Below are positions 53,687 through 62,234 of a DNA stretch of 64,000 nt, in pieces (position 1 is the first letter of the stretch; every line of letters starts with the position of its first letter). Source of the DNA: an uncultured Opitutia bacterium (GTDB taxonomy: Bacteria; Verrucomicrobiota; Verrucomicrobiia; Opitutales; Opitutaceae); NCBI GenBank assembly GCA_903840415.1, contig CAIMFY010000094.1, positions 124,001-188,000 of the forward strand. Direction: 5' to 3'. A model generated the notes under the pieces. That model had not been told where the DNA came from and made no database searches. It saw nothing but the letters and a program-made list of their open reading frames with translations. The position numbers and the translations under genes are program-made.

Positions 53687-54337
53687 GTGTTCACCCCGCT
53701 TCTCATCGCCGCCGCTTTTGGGTATCTGCTGGGCTCGCTGCCCTTCGGCTACCTCGTTGCGCGAGCGAAGGGCGTGAACATCTTCGAGGTCGGCAGCAAG
53801 AATCCCGGGGCGACCAACGTTCGCCGCGTGCTTGGTAACGGACCGGGCAATATCGTCTTGGCACTTGATGTGGCGAAGGGTGCTGCAGCGGTGTTTGCGC
53901 CGTGGGGCTGGCGACTCGCACACGGTCCGCATTCCCACCAGTTTGGCTCCGAGGAATACGGCTATTTCGCGATCGTCGGGCTCATTGGGGCGATTCTCGG
54001 GCATAGCTTTTCGTGCTTCACGAAATTCCGGGGCGGCAAGGGTGTCGCTACCGGCGCGGGTGGTTTTATCGTGCTGTTCCCGCTTGGTGCTCTGATGGCT
54101 CTCGCCGTCTGGGGCGCGACCGCCGCGGTCACGCGCTACATCTCACTCGCCTCAATGCTTGCGGCCGTGACGTTGCCGATCGCTGCGTATGCCCTGCACC
54201 GGTCCCCGTTCTTAATCGGTGCGTCGGTCGCGGTGGCGGCGTTTGTCGTCGTTCGCCACCGGGCGAACGTCGCCCGTCTGCTTGCCGGCACGGAAAACAG
54301 AATCGGTCAGAAGAAATCTCCTCGTCCCGCCGCATGA
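53687..54337 (+). CDS. plsY: glycerol-3-phosphate acyltransferase PlsY
   Basis: A 216-residue integral membrane acyltransferase that uses acyl-phosphate to acylate glycerol-3-phosphate, the first step of phospholipid synthesis. GYLLGSLPFGYLVARAKG, VGSKNPGATNVRRVLG, and FRGGKGVATGAGGF are its three conserved loops, and about five TM segments fit the fold. The start is a GTG nine bases after serA. It ends in a four-base overlap with hom, so it is translated with the amino-acid genes. An acidic/His insertion (RLAHGPHSHQFGSEEYG around 78-94) lies in a loop that is shorter in typical PlsY. Confidence 0.93.
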   Translation: MFTPLLIAAAFGYLLGSLPFGYLVARAKGVNIFEVGSKNPGATNVRRVLGNGPGNIVLALDVAKGAAAVFAPWGWRLAHGPHSHQFGSEEYGYFAIVGLIGAILGHSFSCFTKFRGGKGVATGAGGFIVLFPLGALMALAVWGATAAVTRYISLASMLAAVTLPIAAYALHRSPFLIGASVAVAAFVVVRHRANVARLLAGTENRIGQKKSPRPAA

Positions 54338-55656
54338 GCGCACCTGCGACCATCAACATCGGACTGTGCGGATTCGGCACGGTGGGGCAGGGCGTCTGGA
54401 AGCACCTATCGGCCAATCGCGCCGACCTCGAGTCGCGCCTTGGCGTGAAACTCCACTTATCCCGCGCCGCCGTCCGCGACCTGCGCAAAGCGCGCGCCGT
54501 AAAAATTCCCGCTGCCAAACTCTGCTCCGACCCGCTCGCGGTCGCCACCGATCCGTCGATCCACATCGTGTGCGAGTTGATGGGCGGCACGACGCTCGCG
54601 CGCAAAGTCACGCTCGCGGCGTTGCGGGCGGGAAAGATCGTCGTCTCCGCGAACAAGGCGCTTATCTGCGAGCACGGCGCCGAGATTTTTGCCGCGGCGC
54701 AAAAACACGGCGGTCACTTTTTCTTTGAGGCGAGCGTCGCCGGCGGCATTCCGATCATCAAAGCGCTCCGCGAGGGCCTGGTCGCGAACCGCTTTCCGCG
54801 CATCTACGGCATTCTGAACGGCACGTGCAATTACATCCTCACGCAGATGGAGGAGCGCGATGCGCCCTATGCCAGCGTGCTCGCAGAAGCGAAGCGCCTC
54901 GGTTACGCGGAGGCTGACGAATCGCTCGATGTCGATGGCTGGGATACTGCCCACAAAGCCTGCGTGCTCGCTTGGCTCGCGCACGGTGTGTGGGTGAAGA
55001 CCGATCAGATGATTGTCGAAGGTATCTCGCGCCTGACGCCCGACGATTTCAAAAACGCCTCGGTGCTTGGCTTTGGCATCAAGTTGCTCGCGGTCATCAC
55101 CCGCGACTTTGCGCGCAACGAACTTTGCGTCCGCGTGCACCCGACGCTCCTCCCGGCGGGCAATGTCATCGCGAACGTCAGCGGCGTGTTCAACGCGATC
55201 TCCGTCACGGGCGATGTCGTCGGCACCACCCTCTACAGCGGCCGCGGCGCCGGTCAGGATGCGACCGCGAGTGCCGTCATTAGCGACATCGCCGACGGCG
55301 CCGCGCTCCTCACCTACTGCAAGGGCACGCATCTCATAAGCGAGGCCACGCCACCCGAGAGCCAGCGCTGCCGGCTCGCGCCAGCGGAGAGCATCCGGTC
55401 GCGTTACTATCTCCGCCTCACCGTCAAGGATCAGCCCGGCGTGCTCGCGCGCGTGGCGTCGGTCATGGCGAAACATCGCGTGAGCATCGCGAGCGTGATT
55501 CAAAATCCCGCCGAGCACGCGGACGCCGCTTCGCTCGTGCTCACGACCCACGAAAGCAACGAACGGGCAATGTGCACGACGCTCCAGCAACTCGCCGCGC
55601 TGCCGAGCACGCTCGACGAACCGCTCCTCCTGCGCATTGGCGACTTCAACGACTGA
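54334..55656 (+). CDS. hom: homoserine dehydrogenase
   Basis: A 440-residue NAD(P)-dependent enzyme that reduces aspartate semialdehyde to homoserine for threonine and methionine. NAD motif GLCGFGTVGQGVW, VVSANKALICEHGAE, the FFEASVAGGIPIIKALREGL region and the GILNGTCNYILTQM motif are diagnostic. A C-terminal ACT domain begins at RYYLRLTVKDQPGVLARVASVMAKH, implying threonine feedback. The ATG lies four bases inside the end of plsY (ATGA), so translation is coupled. The longer frame reaching back to 54013 overlaps plsY and is rejected. Confidence 0.95.
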   Translation: MSAPATINIGLCGFGTVGQGVWKHLSANRADLESRLGVKLHLSRAAVRDLRKARAVKIPAAKLCSDPLAVATDPSIHIVCELMGGTTLARKVTLAALRAGKIVVSANKALICEHGAEIFAAAQKHGGHFFFEASVAGGIPIIKALREGLVANRFPRIYGILNGTCNYILTQMEERDAPYASVLAEAKRLGYAEADESLDVDGWDTAHKACVLAWLAHGVWVKTDQMIVEGISRLTPDDFKNASVLGFGIKLLAVITRDFARNELCVRVHPTLLPAGNVIANVSGVFNAISVTGDVVGTTLYSGRGAGQDATASAVISDIADGAALLTYCKGTHLISEATPPESQRCRLAPAESIRSRYYLRLTVKDQPGVLARVASVMAKHRVSIASVIQNPAEHADAASLVLTTHESNERAMCTTLQQLAALPSTLDEPLLLRIGDFND

Positions 55657-55674
55657 GTTTTTCAAAACCCTGAC

Positions 55675-56889
55675 ATGGCCAGAATCGTCCAAAAATATGG
55701 CGGCACCTCCGTCGGTGACGTCGACCGCATCAAGAACGTCGCGAACCGCATCAAAGCTATCCGTGACGCCGGCAATGAACTGGTTGTCGTTGTCTCCGCT
55801 CGCGCCGGTGTGACCAACGAACTCATCGCCCGCGCGAAGGCGGTGAATCCAAATCCCAGCGAGCGCGAAATGGATCAGCTCCTCTCGATCGGCGAGCAGG
55901 AGACGATCGCCCTGACCGCGATGGCGCTCCACGGCGTCGGCGTCAACGCCGTCAGCTACACCGGCGCGCAGGCCGGCATCTTCACCGACAAGGTCCACAC
56001 CAAGGCCAAAATCAAAACGATCGACGCCAAGCCCCTCGAAAAAGATCTGAAGGCGGGCAACGTGATAATAGTCGCAGGGTTTCAAGGCATCGACGAAGCG
56101 GGTCAGATCACAACGCTCGGTCGCGGTGGCTCCGACCTCACCGCCATCGCGCTCGCGGCGGCCATCCACGCCGACAAGTGCGAGATCTACACGGACGTCG
56201 ATGGTGTTTACACTGCCGACCCTCGCGTCGTGAAGGATGCGAAGAAACTCGAGGAAATTAGCTACGACGAGATGCTCGAACTCGCCTCGCTCGGCTCGAA
56301 AGTCATGCAGACCCGCTCTGTCGAGTTTGCGGCGAAATACGGCGTCGTCTTTGAAGTCCGCTCCTCTTTTAACCACAACCTAGGAACCATCGTGAAACAA
56401 GAAGTCGCCTACATGGAGAAGGTCGTCGTCCGCGGCGTTGCCGTCGACAAAGACCAAGCGAAAATCGTCGTGAGCAGCATCGCCGATAAGCCCGGCACCG
56501 CCGCGAAAGTTTTCCGCGCCCTCGCCGATGCGAACATCAACGTCGACATGATCGTCCAGAATGTCGGCCGCGGCGGCGTCGCGAATCTAACTTTCACCGT
56601 GCCGCAGACCGAAACCGCGAAAGCGCAGAAGGCACTGGCGCCTGTGCTCAAGGACGTTGGTGGCGAGGTCGAAATCGACGACGGGATTGCGAAGCTCTCC
56701 GTCGTCGGCGTCGGCATGAGGACGCATAGCGGCGTGGCTGCGACACTCTTCGACGCGCTCGCCAAAGCCAGCGTCAACCTCGAACTTATCAGCACCTCCG
56801 AGATCAAAATTTCCGTCGTGATCGCGAAGGACAAGGCGGATGAAGCGGCGCGGGTCGCACACGCGGCGTTCAATCTGTCAGAACTCTGA
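55675..56889 (+). CDS. lysC: aspartate kinase
   Basis: A 404-residue monofunctional aspartokinase, the entry to the aspartate family (lysine, threonine, methionine). The kinase domain begins RIVQKYGGTSVGDVDRIKNVA and includes QEQTIALTA-like LLSIGEQETIALTAMAL, and TTLGRGGSDLTAIALAA, with EIYTDVDGVYTADPRVV. Two ACT-type regulatory domains follow (VKVVSSIADKPGTAAKVF-like segment and SVVGVGMRTHSGVAATLF), fitting allosteric lysine and/or threonine control. It is 18 bases downstream of hom. The gene order hom-lysC-thrC makes a threonine-biosynthesis unit lacking only homoserine kinase and the semialdehyde dehydrogenase. Confidence 0.95.
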   Translation: MARIVQKYGGTSVGDVDRIKNVANRIKAIRDAGNELVVVVSARAGVTNELIARAKAVNPNPSEREMDQLLSIGEQETIALTAMALHGVGVNAVSYTGAQAGIFTDKVHTKAKIKTIDAKPLEKDLKAGNVIIVAGFQGIDEAGQITTLGRGGSDLTAIALAAAIHADKCEIYTDVDGVYTADPRVVKDAKKLEEISYDEMLELASLGSKVMQTRSVEFAAKYGVVFEVRSSFNHNLGTIVKQEVAYMEKVVVRGVAVDKDQAKIVVSSIADKPGTAAKVFRALADANINVDMIVQNVGRGGVANLTFTVPQTETAKAQKALAPVLKDVGGEVEIDDGIAKLSVVGVGMRTHSGVAATLFDALAKASVNLELISTSEIKISVVIAKDKADEAARVAHAAFNLSEL

Positions 56890-56908
56890 GTCGCCAAACG
56901 CGGCTGCC

Positions 56909-58273
56909 ATGCGCTTTCTCAGCACCCGCGGTCAGGCGCCATCGCTCGGATTTTCCGATGCGGTGGCCACTGGGCTGGCTCCGGACGGCGGATTATTTCT
57001 GCCCGAAACGCTGCCGGATTTCTCGCATGACCTAGGGCGCTTTGAGAAACTCAGTTATGCCGAGCTTTGCTTTGAATTCCTGCGCGTCTTCGCGACGGAC
57101 ATTCCGGCCGCGACGCTCCGAGAGATCGTCAACGCCAGTTACACCAAGTTTGAGGATCCGGCCATCGCGCCGCTGAAGCCGCTCGGAAAAAATCTTTATG
57201 TGTTGGAGCTGTGGCACGGACCGACGCTCGCGTTCAAGGATTTCGCACTCCAACTCCTCGGCAATCTATACGCTCACCAGTGTCGCGAGCGCCGCGAGAC
57301 GATCAACGTCCTCGGTGCCACCTCCGGGGACACCGGCGCGGCGGCGATTCACGGGTTGCTCGGCAGGCCGGGCACCGCCATTTTCATACTCTATCCCGAT
57401 GGACGGGTCTCGCCGCTGCAGGAGCGGCAGATGACTTGCACCGGTGTGGACAATGTCTTCGCCCTCGCGATCGACGGCACGTTCGACGATGCGCAACATT
57501 CGTTGAAGGAAATTTTCGGCGATCAGGATTTTCGGACCAAGCACCGACTCTCCGCGGTCAACTCGATCAATCTCGCGCGGGTGTTGGCGCAGTGCGTTTA
57601 CTATCTTTACGCTTGGCTCAAACTGCCGGCGGGCGAGCGCGGCAATGTCGAGTTCGTCGTGCCGACGGGAAATTTCGGCAATGTGCTCGCCGGCTGGCTG
57701 CTCCAGAAAATGGGCGTGCAGATCCGAGGATTTCGGGTCGCGACGAACCAGAACGACATTCTCTACCGGATGTTCGCGACCGGCGAATATCGCGTCGGCG
57801 CGGTGCAGCCCAGTCTAGCCCCGTCGATGGATATCCAGGTGGCATCGAACTTCGAGCGCTTCATCTATTTCGCCGTTGGCCGAGATGCCTCGAAGGTGCG
57901 CGAGGTGATGGCCACGTTTCAGCGCACCGGCGCCTACGCCTTTCCGAACTTCGATCGCAGCAGCTTCAGCGCATCGCGCTGCACCGATGCGGAGATTCCC
58001 GGCATCATGGCGCACGTCTACCGCGAGCACGGTTACGTCTGCGATCCGCACACGGCGTGCGGCTTCAAAGAACTGAATCCCGACCGCGTGAACGTCGTTC
58101 TATCGACGGCGAGTCCAGCAAAATTCCCGGAAACGATCCGGGCCGCCATCGGCCTTGAACCGACGCACCCGAGCCTCGAAGCGTTGAAAGCGAAACCGGT
58201 GGTGCGGCACCGGCTCAAGCCCGACCCCGCGACTATCCGTGCGTTTATCGACGCCCACGCGGTGGCGCGCTGA
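56909..58273 (+). CDS. thrC: threonine synthase
   Basis: A 454-residue PLP enzyme converting O-phosphohomoserine to threonine. The start MRFLSTRGQAPSLGFSDAVA is typical of the long thrC type (fungal and E. coli-like). The PLP lysine is in HGPTLAFKDFALQLLGNL, and phosphate and substrate contacts are in GATSGDTGAAAIHG. The tail motif VLSTASPAKFPETI is well preserved. The ATG at 56909 is chosen over the in-frame ATG at 56840, which overlaps lysC and starts with an Arg-rich stretch. It is the last plus-strand gene of the cluster and lies 20 bases after lysC. No homoserine kinase (thrB) is in the window. Confidence 0.94.
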   Translation: MRFLSTRGQAPSLGFSDAVATGLAPDGGLFLPETLPDFSHDLGRFEKLSYAELCFEFLRVFATDIPAATLREIVNASYTKFEDPAIAPLKPLGKNLYVLELWHGPTLAFKDFALQLLGNLYAHQCRERRETINVLGATSGDTGAAAIHGLLGRPGTAIFILYPDGRVSPLQERQMTCTGVDNVFALAIDGTFDDAQHSLKEIFGDQDFRTKHRLSAVNSINLARVLAQCVYYLYAWLKLPAGERGNVEFVVPTGNFGNVLAGWLLQKMGVQIRGFRVATNQNDILYRMFATGEYRVGAVQPSLAPSMDIQVASNFERFIYFAVGRDASKVREVMATFQRTGAYAFPNFDRSSFSASRCTDAEIPGIMAHVYREHGYVCDPHTACGFKELNPDRVNVVLSTASPAKFPETIRAAIGLEPTHPSLEALKAKPVVRHRLKPDPATIRAFIDAHAVAR

Positions 58274-58300
58274 GGTGCTGTTTGGTTGGTGTTTGGCAAC

Positions 58301-58327
58301 AAAAAGCCCGCGGCGAAAACCGCGGGC
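58301..58327 (-). terminator. rho-independent terminator of efp
   Basis: On the minus strand GCCCGCGG (58327-58320) pairs with CCGCGGGC (58313-58306) around a TTTTCG loop, and is followed by TTTTT (58305-58301) about 25 bases past the efp stop. On the plus strand no T-run follows, so it does not act as a normal terminator for thrC. Confidence 0.8.
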
Positions 58328-58351
58328 GAAGTTGGCGAAACGATGCGGCGC

Positions 58352-58909
58352 TCAGACGCGGCCGAGGTAGCTGCCGTCCGCCGTGCTGATTTTGATGATC
58401 TCGCCTTCCTTGATGAAGAGCGGGACTTGCACGACCAGACCGGTTTCGAGCTTGGCGGGCTTTTGCACGTTGCTCGCTGTATCGCCCTTGATGCCGTCGG
58501 AGCTTTCGACGACTTTGAGCGCGACCGTCGAGGGCAGTTCGATCGTGAGCGGTTTGTCGTCCACGAACAGCACGTCCACTTTTCCGCCGGCTGTGAGATA
58601 GTGCTTGGTTTCGCCGAGGAGTTGAGCGCTCAGCTCGATCTGATCAAACGTGTCGGGATCGATGAAGGCGAACGCGTCGCGGTCGGCGTAGCTAAACTCG
58701 AGGGTGCGCTTGTCGGTTGGAAGCACCTCGATCGTGTCGGTCGAGGCGAAGCGTTGGTCGAGCGCTTTGCCGTAGCGGAGATTGCGCATCTTGATTTGCA
58801 CAAACGCGCGGAGATTTCCGGGCGTGCGGTGCTGCGTCTCCATGACGAGGTGCGGTTCGCCGTTAAATTTAATGACTTGGCCTTTGCGGATATCGTTGGC
58901 TGCGGGCAT
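58352..58909 (-). CDS. efp: translation elongation factor P
   Basis: A 185-residue three-domain factor that rescues ribosomes stalled at polyproline. Domain I begins NDIRKGQVIKFNGEPHLVME, the KOW-type domain and the S1-like OB domains end with FIKEGEIIKISTADGSYLGRV, the typical tail. The tip of the loop between the third and fourth strands reads HRTPGNLRAF, so the residue at the position of E. coli Lys34 is Asn32, and lysine-modifying EpmA/B-type modification is not possible there. The ATG at 58909 is used; an in-frame upstream start adds about 48 non-native residues. A terminator follows. The gene stands alone, divergent from lpxC-fabZ. Confidence 0.95.
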   Translation of the reverse strand: MPAANDIRKGQVIKFNGEPHLVMETQHRTPGNLRAFVQIKMRNLRYGKALDQRFASTDTIEVLPTDKRTLEFSYADRDAFAFIDPDTFDQIELSAQLLGETKHYLTAGGKVDVLFVDDKPLTIELPSTVALKVVESSDGIKGDTASNVQKPAKLETGLVVQVPLFIKEGEIIKISTADGSYLGRV

Positions 58910-59044
58910 GACGGTGGTCTGCGGATCGAGGGTTTTGAGTCGTGAAAGGGTTGAGAGTGAGGAATCGCGCCGAACGGTGTCAAGGCCGGGCCCATCTCCG
59001 CGCTTGCGCTCCGCGGTGGGCCTTTCCGAGACTTGGCCAAACCT

Positions 59045-60385
59045 ATGAAACAACGCACTCTGGCGCGCGAGGTGTCCATCAAGGGCAACTCACTGCACAC
59101 GGGCGACGCCGTCACCCTGACCATGAAACCCGCTCCCGCGGGCCACGGCATCGTGTTCAAGCGCACGGATGTGCACGGCAGTCCGGAACTGCGTCCGCGC
59201 ATCGATCTCGTCGGCGATCTCGTGCGGGCGACGACGATTCAGTCAGGCCATGTGAAGATCCACACCGTCGAGCACGTGCTGAGTGCACTCAGCGGCTGCG
59301 GGGTCGACAATGTCATCATCGAAATGGACGCCTCCGAGCCGCCGATCATGGACGGATCGGCTCGGCCCTTCGTGAACATGATTCTCCAGGGCGAACCCGT
59401 GGAGCAGGACAAGGAACGCGAATATTTCGAACTCGACGCGCCCGTATCCGTGACTCGCGGCAACTCCTCACTCATTGCGCTGCCCTGCGATCACCTCAAA
59501 ATTTCGTGCACCTCGGCTGACGACCGCGGCATCCACACCCAGCATTTATCGCTTTCGATCGATCCGGAAGTCTACCAGTCGCAGATCGCGGCGGCGCGGA
59601 CGTTCACGATTTACGAGGACATCGAGGAGTTGTTGAAGCTTGGCAAGATTCGCGGCGGCTCGCTCGACTCCGCCATCGTGCTGCGCGGTGACAAAATCAT
59701 TTCCAAGGAACCGCTGCGGTTTAAGGACGAACTCGTCCGCCACAAAATTCTCGATATCATCGGCGACATCGTGCTGCTCGGCATGCCACTCAAGGCGCAC
59801 ATCGTCGCGACCCGCCCCGGCCACGCGATCAACGCCGAACTCACGAAGTTGCTTTACGCGAAATTGCAGGAGCGCAAGTCGGGTGGGGGAAAGAAAAAAG
59901 CCCCGACCACCGGGGGGCCGATGGTCCTCGCCACGGAAACGTCGCTCGACATTCACCGCGTGCTCGAATCGCTGCCGCACCGCTATCCGTTTCTGATGGT
60001 GGACCGTGTCCTCGAGTTCAAAGGCGAGGAAGAGATTGTCGCGTTGAAAAACGTGACGATTAACGAGCCGTATTTTCAGGGACATTTCCCGGGCAATCCG
60101 GTGATGCCGGGCGTGCTGCAACTCGAGGCGATGGCGCAAGTCGCGGGCATCCTCATGCTCCGGCGCACGACGACCGAGGGCAAGACGACGTTCTTCATGA
60201 GCGCCGACAAAGTGAAATTCCGGAAGCCTGTCCGTCCTGGTGATCAATTAGTGATCACAGCGAAGCTGCTGAAAGCCCGCGGCAACAAACTCGCGACGGC
60301 GGAAGCGGAGTGCACGGTGAACGGCCAACCCGTCTCATCGGCCGAACTGATGTTCATGATCGTCAGCACCGCTGATGTCGAATAA
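59045..60385 (+). CDS. lpxC-fabZ: bifunctional LpxC/FabZ (UDP-acyl-GlcNAc deacetylase and hydroxyacyl-ACP dehydratase)
   Basis: A 446-residue fusion. LpxC (about 1-280) is the zinc deacetylase committing to lipid A: it shows [15 protein letters not shown]-like start, [20 protein letters not shown] (zinc His), [21 protein letters not shown] and [15 protein letters not shown] (zinc His/Asp). A Gly/Lys linker ([13 protein letters not shown]) joins FabZ (about 295-446), a hot-dog dehydratase with [39 protein letters not shown], His347 and Glu361. Thus one chain serves both lipid A and fatty-acid supply. The ATG at 59045 is preferred over the TTG at 59033. It is four bases before lpxA. Confidence 0.94.
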   Translation: MKQRTLAREVSIKGNSLHTGDAVTLTMKPAPAGHGIVFKRTDVHGSPELRPRIDLVGDLVRATTIQSGHVKIHTVEHVLSALSGCGVDNVIIEMDASEPPIMDGSARPFVNMILQGEPVEQDKEREYFELDAPVSVTRGNSSLIALPCDHLKISCTSADDRGIHTQHLSLSIDPEVYQSQIAAARTFTIYEDIEELLKLGKIRGGSLDSAIVLRGDKIISKEPLRFKDELVRHKILDIIGDIVLLGMPLKAHIVATRPGHAINAELTKLLYAKLQERKSGGGKKKAPTTGGPMVLATETSLDIHRVLESLPHRYPFLMVDRVLEFKGEEEIVALKNVTINEPYFQGHFPGNPVMPGVLQLEAMAQVAGILMLRRTTTEGKTTFFMSADKVKFRKPVRPGDQLVITAKLLKARGNKLATAEAECTVNGQPVSSAELMFMIVSTADVE

Positions 60386-60389
60386 GCGC

Positions 60390-61178
60390 ATGGCCGAAAA
60401 AATTCATCCTACCGCTATCGTCGAACCCGGTGCGCAGCTCAGTGGCGGCGTTGAGATCGGTGCGTATGGCTATGTCGGTGGTGGCGTCACGCTGGGTGTG
60501 GGCACTCGGGTGCACCACCATGCGTCGGTCGAGGGGAATACCGTGCTCGGCGGCGGCTGCGAAATTTTTCCCTACGCGTGCATCGGCGGCAAAACGCAGG
60601 ATTTGAAATACAAGGGCGGTTCACCCGGCCTGATCGTCGGCGATCGGAACGTCTTCCGTGAATATGTCACCGTGCATTGTGCGACGAACGACGGGGAATT
60701 CACCCGCGTCGGTTCCGACAACACGCTGCTCGCGAGTTGCCACATCGCGCATGACTGCGTGCTCGGCGATCACATCGTCATGAGCAACGGCGCCGTGCTC
60801 GCCGGCCACGTCGTCGTCGAGGACCACGTCGTAATCGGCGGCTACGGCGGCATCCACCAATTTTGTCGGCTCGGCGCCTATGCGATGCTTTCCGCGACGG
60901 CGAAGCTCGTGCAGGACCTCCCGCCGTTCTTTATCGCCGACGGCACGCCTGCTGTCGTTCGCGCGTTTAACAAGGTCGGCCTTGAGCGCAATGGTTTCAC
61001 CACGGCGCAACTCGACCGGGTAAAACAAATCTATCGGATCTTCTACCGCGACGGACTCAACCGCACGCAGGCGCTCGAAAAACTCGCCACACACCCCGAT
61101 GCCCAGAGCGCGGAATTTCAGCGGGTGCTCGTCTTTGCGAAAGCAAGCGAACGCGGTCTCACACCGGGCGGAAAATAG
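60390..61178 (+). CDS. lpxA: acyl-ACP:UDP-N-acetylglucosamine O-acyltransferase LpxA
   Basis: A 262-residue left-handed beta-helix acyltransferase for the first step of lipid A synthesis. It has the hexapeptide repeats throughout (IHPTAIVEPGAQLSGGVEIG, VTLGVGTRVHHHASV), the catalytic-His region NTLLASCHIAHDCVLGDH, IGGYGGIHQFCRLGAYAML, and the C-terminal helical domain with RIFYRDGLNRTQALEKL. The ATG at 60390 lies four bases past lpxC-fabZ; the in-frame ATG at 60375 overlaps it and is an alternative. Together the two genes supply the first committed lipid A steps. It converges with the ADP-heptose epimerase gene across a 9-base gap. Confidence 0.94.
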   Translation: MAEKIHPTAIVEPGAQLSGGVEIGAYGYVGGGVTLGVGTRVHHHASVEGNTVLGGGCEIFPYACIGGKTQDLKYKGGSPGLIVGDRNVFREYVTVHCATNDGEFTRVGSDNTLLASCHIAHDCVLGDHIVMSNGAVLAGHVVVEDHVVIGGYGGIHQFCRLGAYAMLSATAKLVQDLPPFFIADGTPAVVRAFNKVGLERNGFTTAQLDRVKQIYRIFYRDGLNRTQALEKLATHPDAQSAEFQRVLVFAKASERGLTPGGK

Positions 61179-61187
61179 GTCGGTCGC

Positions 61188-62234
61188 TTACGTGCCGAGT
61201 TTCTTGGAGGAGACGAGGTAGTTCTGCACGTAGTCGCGGACCGCTTCGGTGAGCGGAGTCATCGGGCGCGTGTAGCCGGTGGCGCGGAGTTTCGAGACGT
61301 CGGCGCGCGTGAAGTATTGGTATTTGCCGCGGAGCACCTCGGGCATGTCGATGAAGTCGATCACCGGCTCGCGGCCCAGCGCGCCAAAGATCGCGCGCGT
61401 GAGCGTGAGCCAGGTGTTGGCTTCGCCGCTGCCGAGGTTGTAGAGGCCGCCGACGGTCTTTCCCTGCGCATGCTCGGCGAAGTGGAGCGTCATCTCGATC
61501 GCGTCCTTCACGTAGAGGAAGTCGCGCATCTGCTCGCCGTCCTTGAACTCGGGCTTGTGGCTCTTGAAAAGCTGCACGCGACCCGTCGCCAGGATTTGCT
61601 GGTAGGCTTTGTTTACGAGCGAACGCATATCGCCTTTGTGATCTTCGTTTGGGCCAAAGACGTTGAAATATTTCACACCGACGATGCGAGATAACCAGCC
61701 TTCGCGCTGTGCGAACACGTCGAAGTCCTGCTTCGACTGACCATAGAGATTGAGCGGATGAAGTCGCGAGAGGTTGTCGTCTTTGTCGTCCATTCCCGCG
61801 GTGCCGTCACCGTAGGTGGCGGCGGAGGAGGCGTAGATGAACCGCGCGCCTTGCGCGAGTGACCATTCGGCGAGCTGGCGAGTGTAGTCGTAGTTAATAT
61901 CGCACAGGTAGGCGGCGTTCTTCTCCGTCGTGGACGAGTTGGCGCCGAGATGAAAAACCGCGGAGAATCGGCCGAAAGCAGTCGGATCGGTGAGCAGGCG
62001 GGCGCGCAAGACATCGGCCTCAATGAAGGAGGAAAACTTAAGCGGACGGAGATTGTGTGCCTTTTCCGGTGCGTTGTGCGTGAGCGGCACCGAGTCGCGC
62101 CAGAGCGCGTCGGGATTTAGGAAATCGGCAACGACAATATCTGTGAGGCCGCGGCGGTTGAGCGCCCAGACAAGAGCGCTGCCGATAAAGCCTGCGCCAC
62201 CAGTGACAAGAATACGTCCGTGCAGCGGGCTCAT
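61188..62234 (-). CDS. hldD: ADP-L-glycero-D-manno-heptose 6-epimerase
   Basis: A 348-residue extended SDR epimerase providing ADP-L-glycero-D-manno-heptose for the LPS core. The NAD(P) loop is VTGGAGFIGSALVWALN, FHLGANSSTTEKN is diagnostic of HldD, the catalytic triad is in SSAATYGDG and YGQSKQDFD, and KYFNVFGPNEDHKGDMRSLV and RDFLYVKDA are conserved. The start overlaps proC by four bases, so the two are coupled. An open frame extends upstream into proC and is rejected. Along with lpxC-fabZ and lpxA nearby it places an LPS role in this part of the window. Confidence 0.94.
   Translation of the reverse strand: MSPLHGRILVTGGAGFIGSALVWALNRRGLTDIVVADFLNPDALWRDSVPLTHNAPEKAHNLRPLKFSSFIEADVLRARLLTDPTAFGRFSAVFHLGANSSTTEKNAAYLCDINYDYTRQLAEWSLAQGARFIYASSAATYGDGTAGMDDKDDNLSRLHPLNLYGQSKQDFDVFAQREGWLSRIVGVKYFNVFGPNEDHKGDMRSLVNKAYQQILATGRVQLFKSHKPEFKDGEQMRDFLYVKDAIEMTLHFAEHAQGKTVGGLYNLGSGEANTWLTLTRAIFGALGREPVIDFIDMPEVLRGKYQYFTRADVSKLRATGYTRPMTPLTEAVRDYVQNYLVSSKKLGT

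Noticed and set aside
52697-54004. 435-codon antisense frame across serA and plsY
   Set aside because: Composition and overlap with two well-supported genes mark it as a shadow.
54457-56376. 639-codon antisense frame across hom and lysC
   Set aside because: Overlaps two clearly recognised genes and has shadow-like composition.
58306-58327. Hairpin as a terminator for thrC
   Set aside because: No T-run follows on the plus strand; the T-run is on the minus strand and suits efp.
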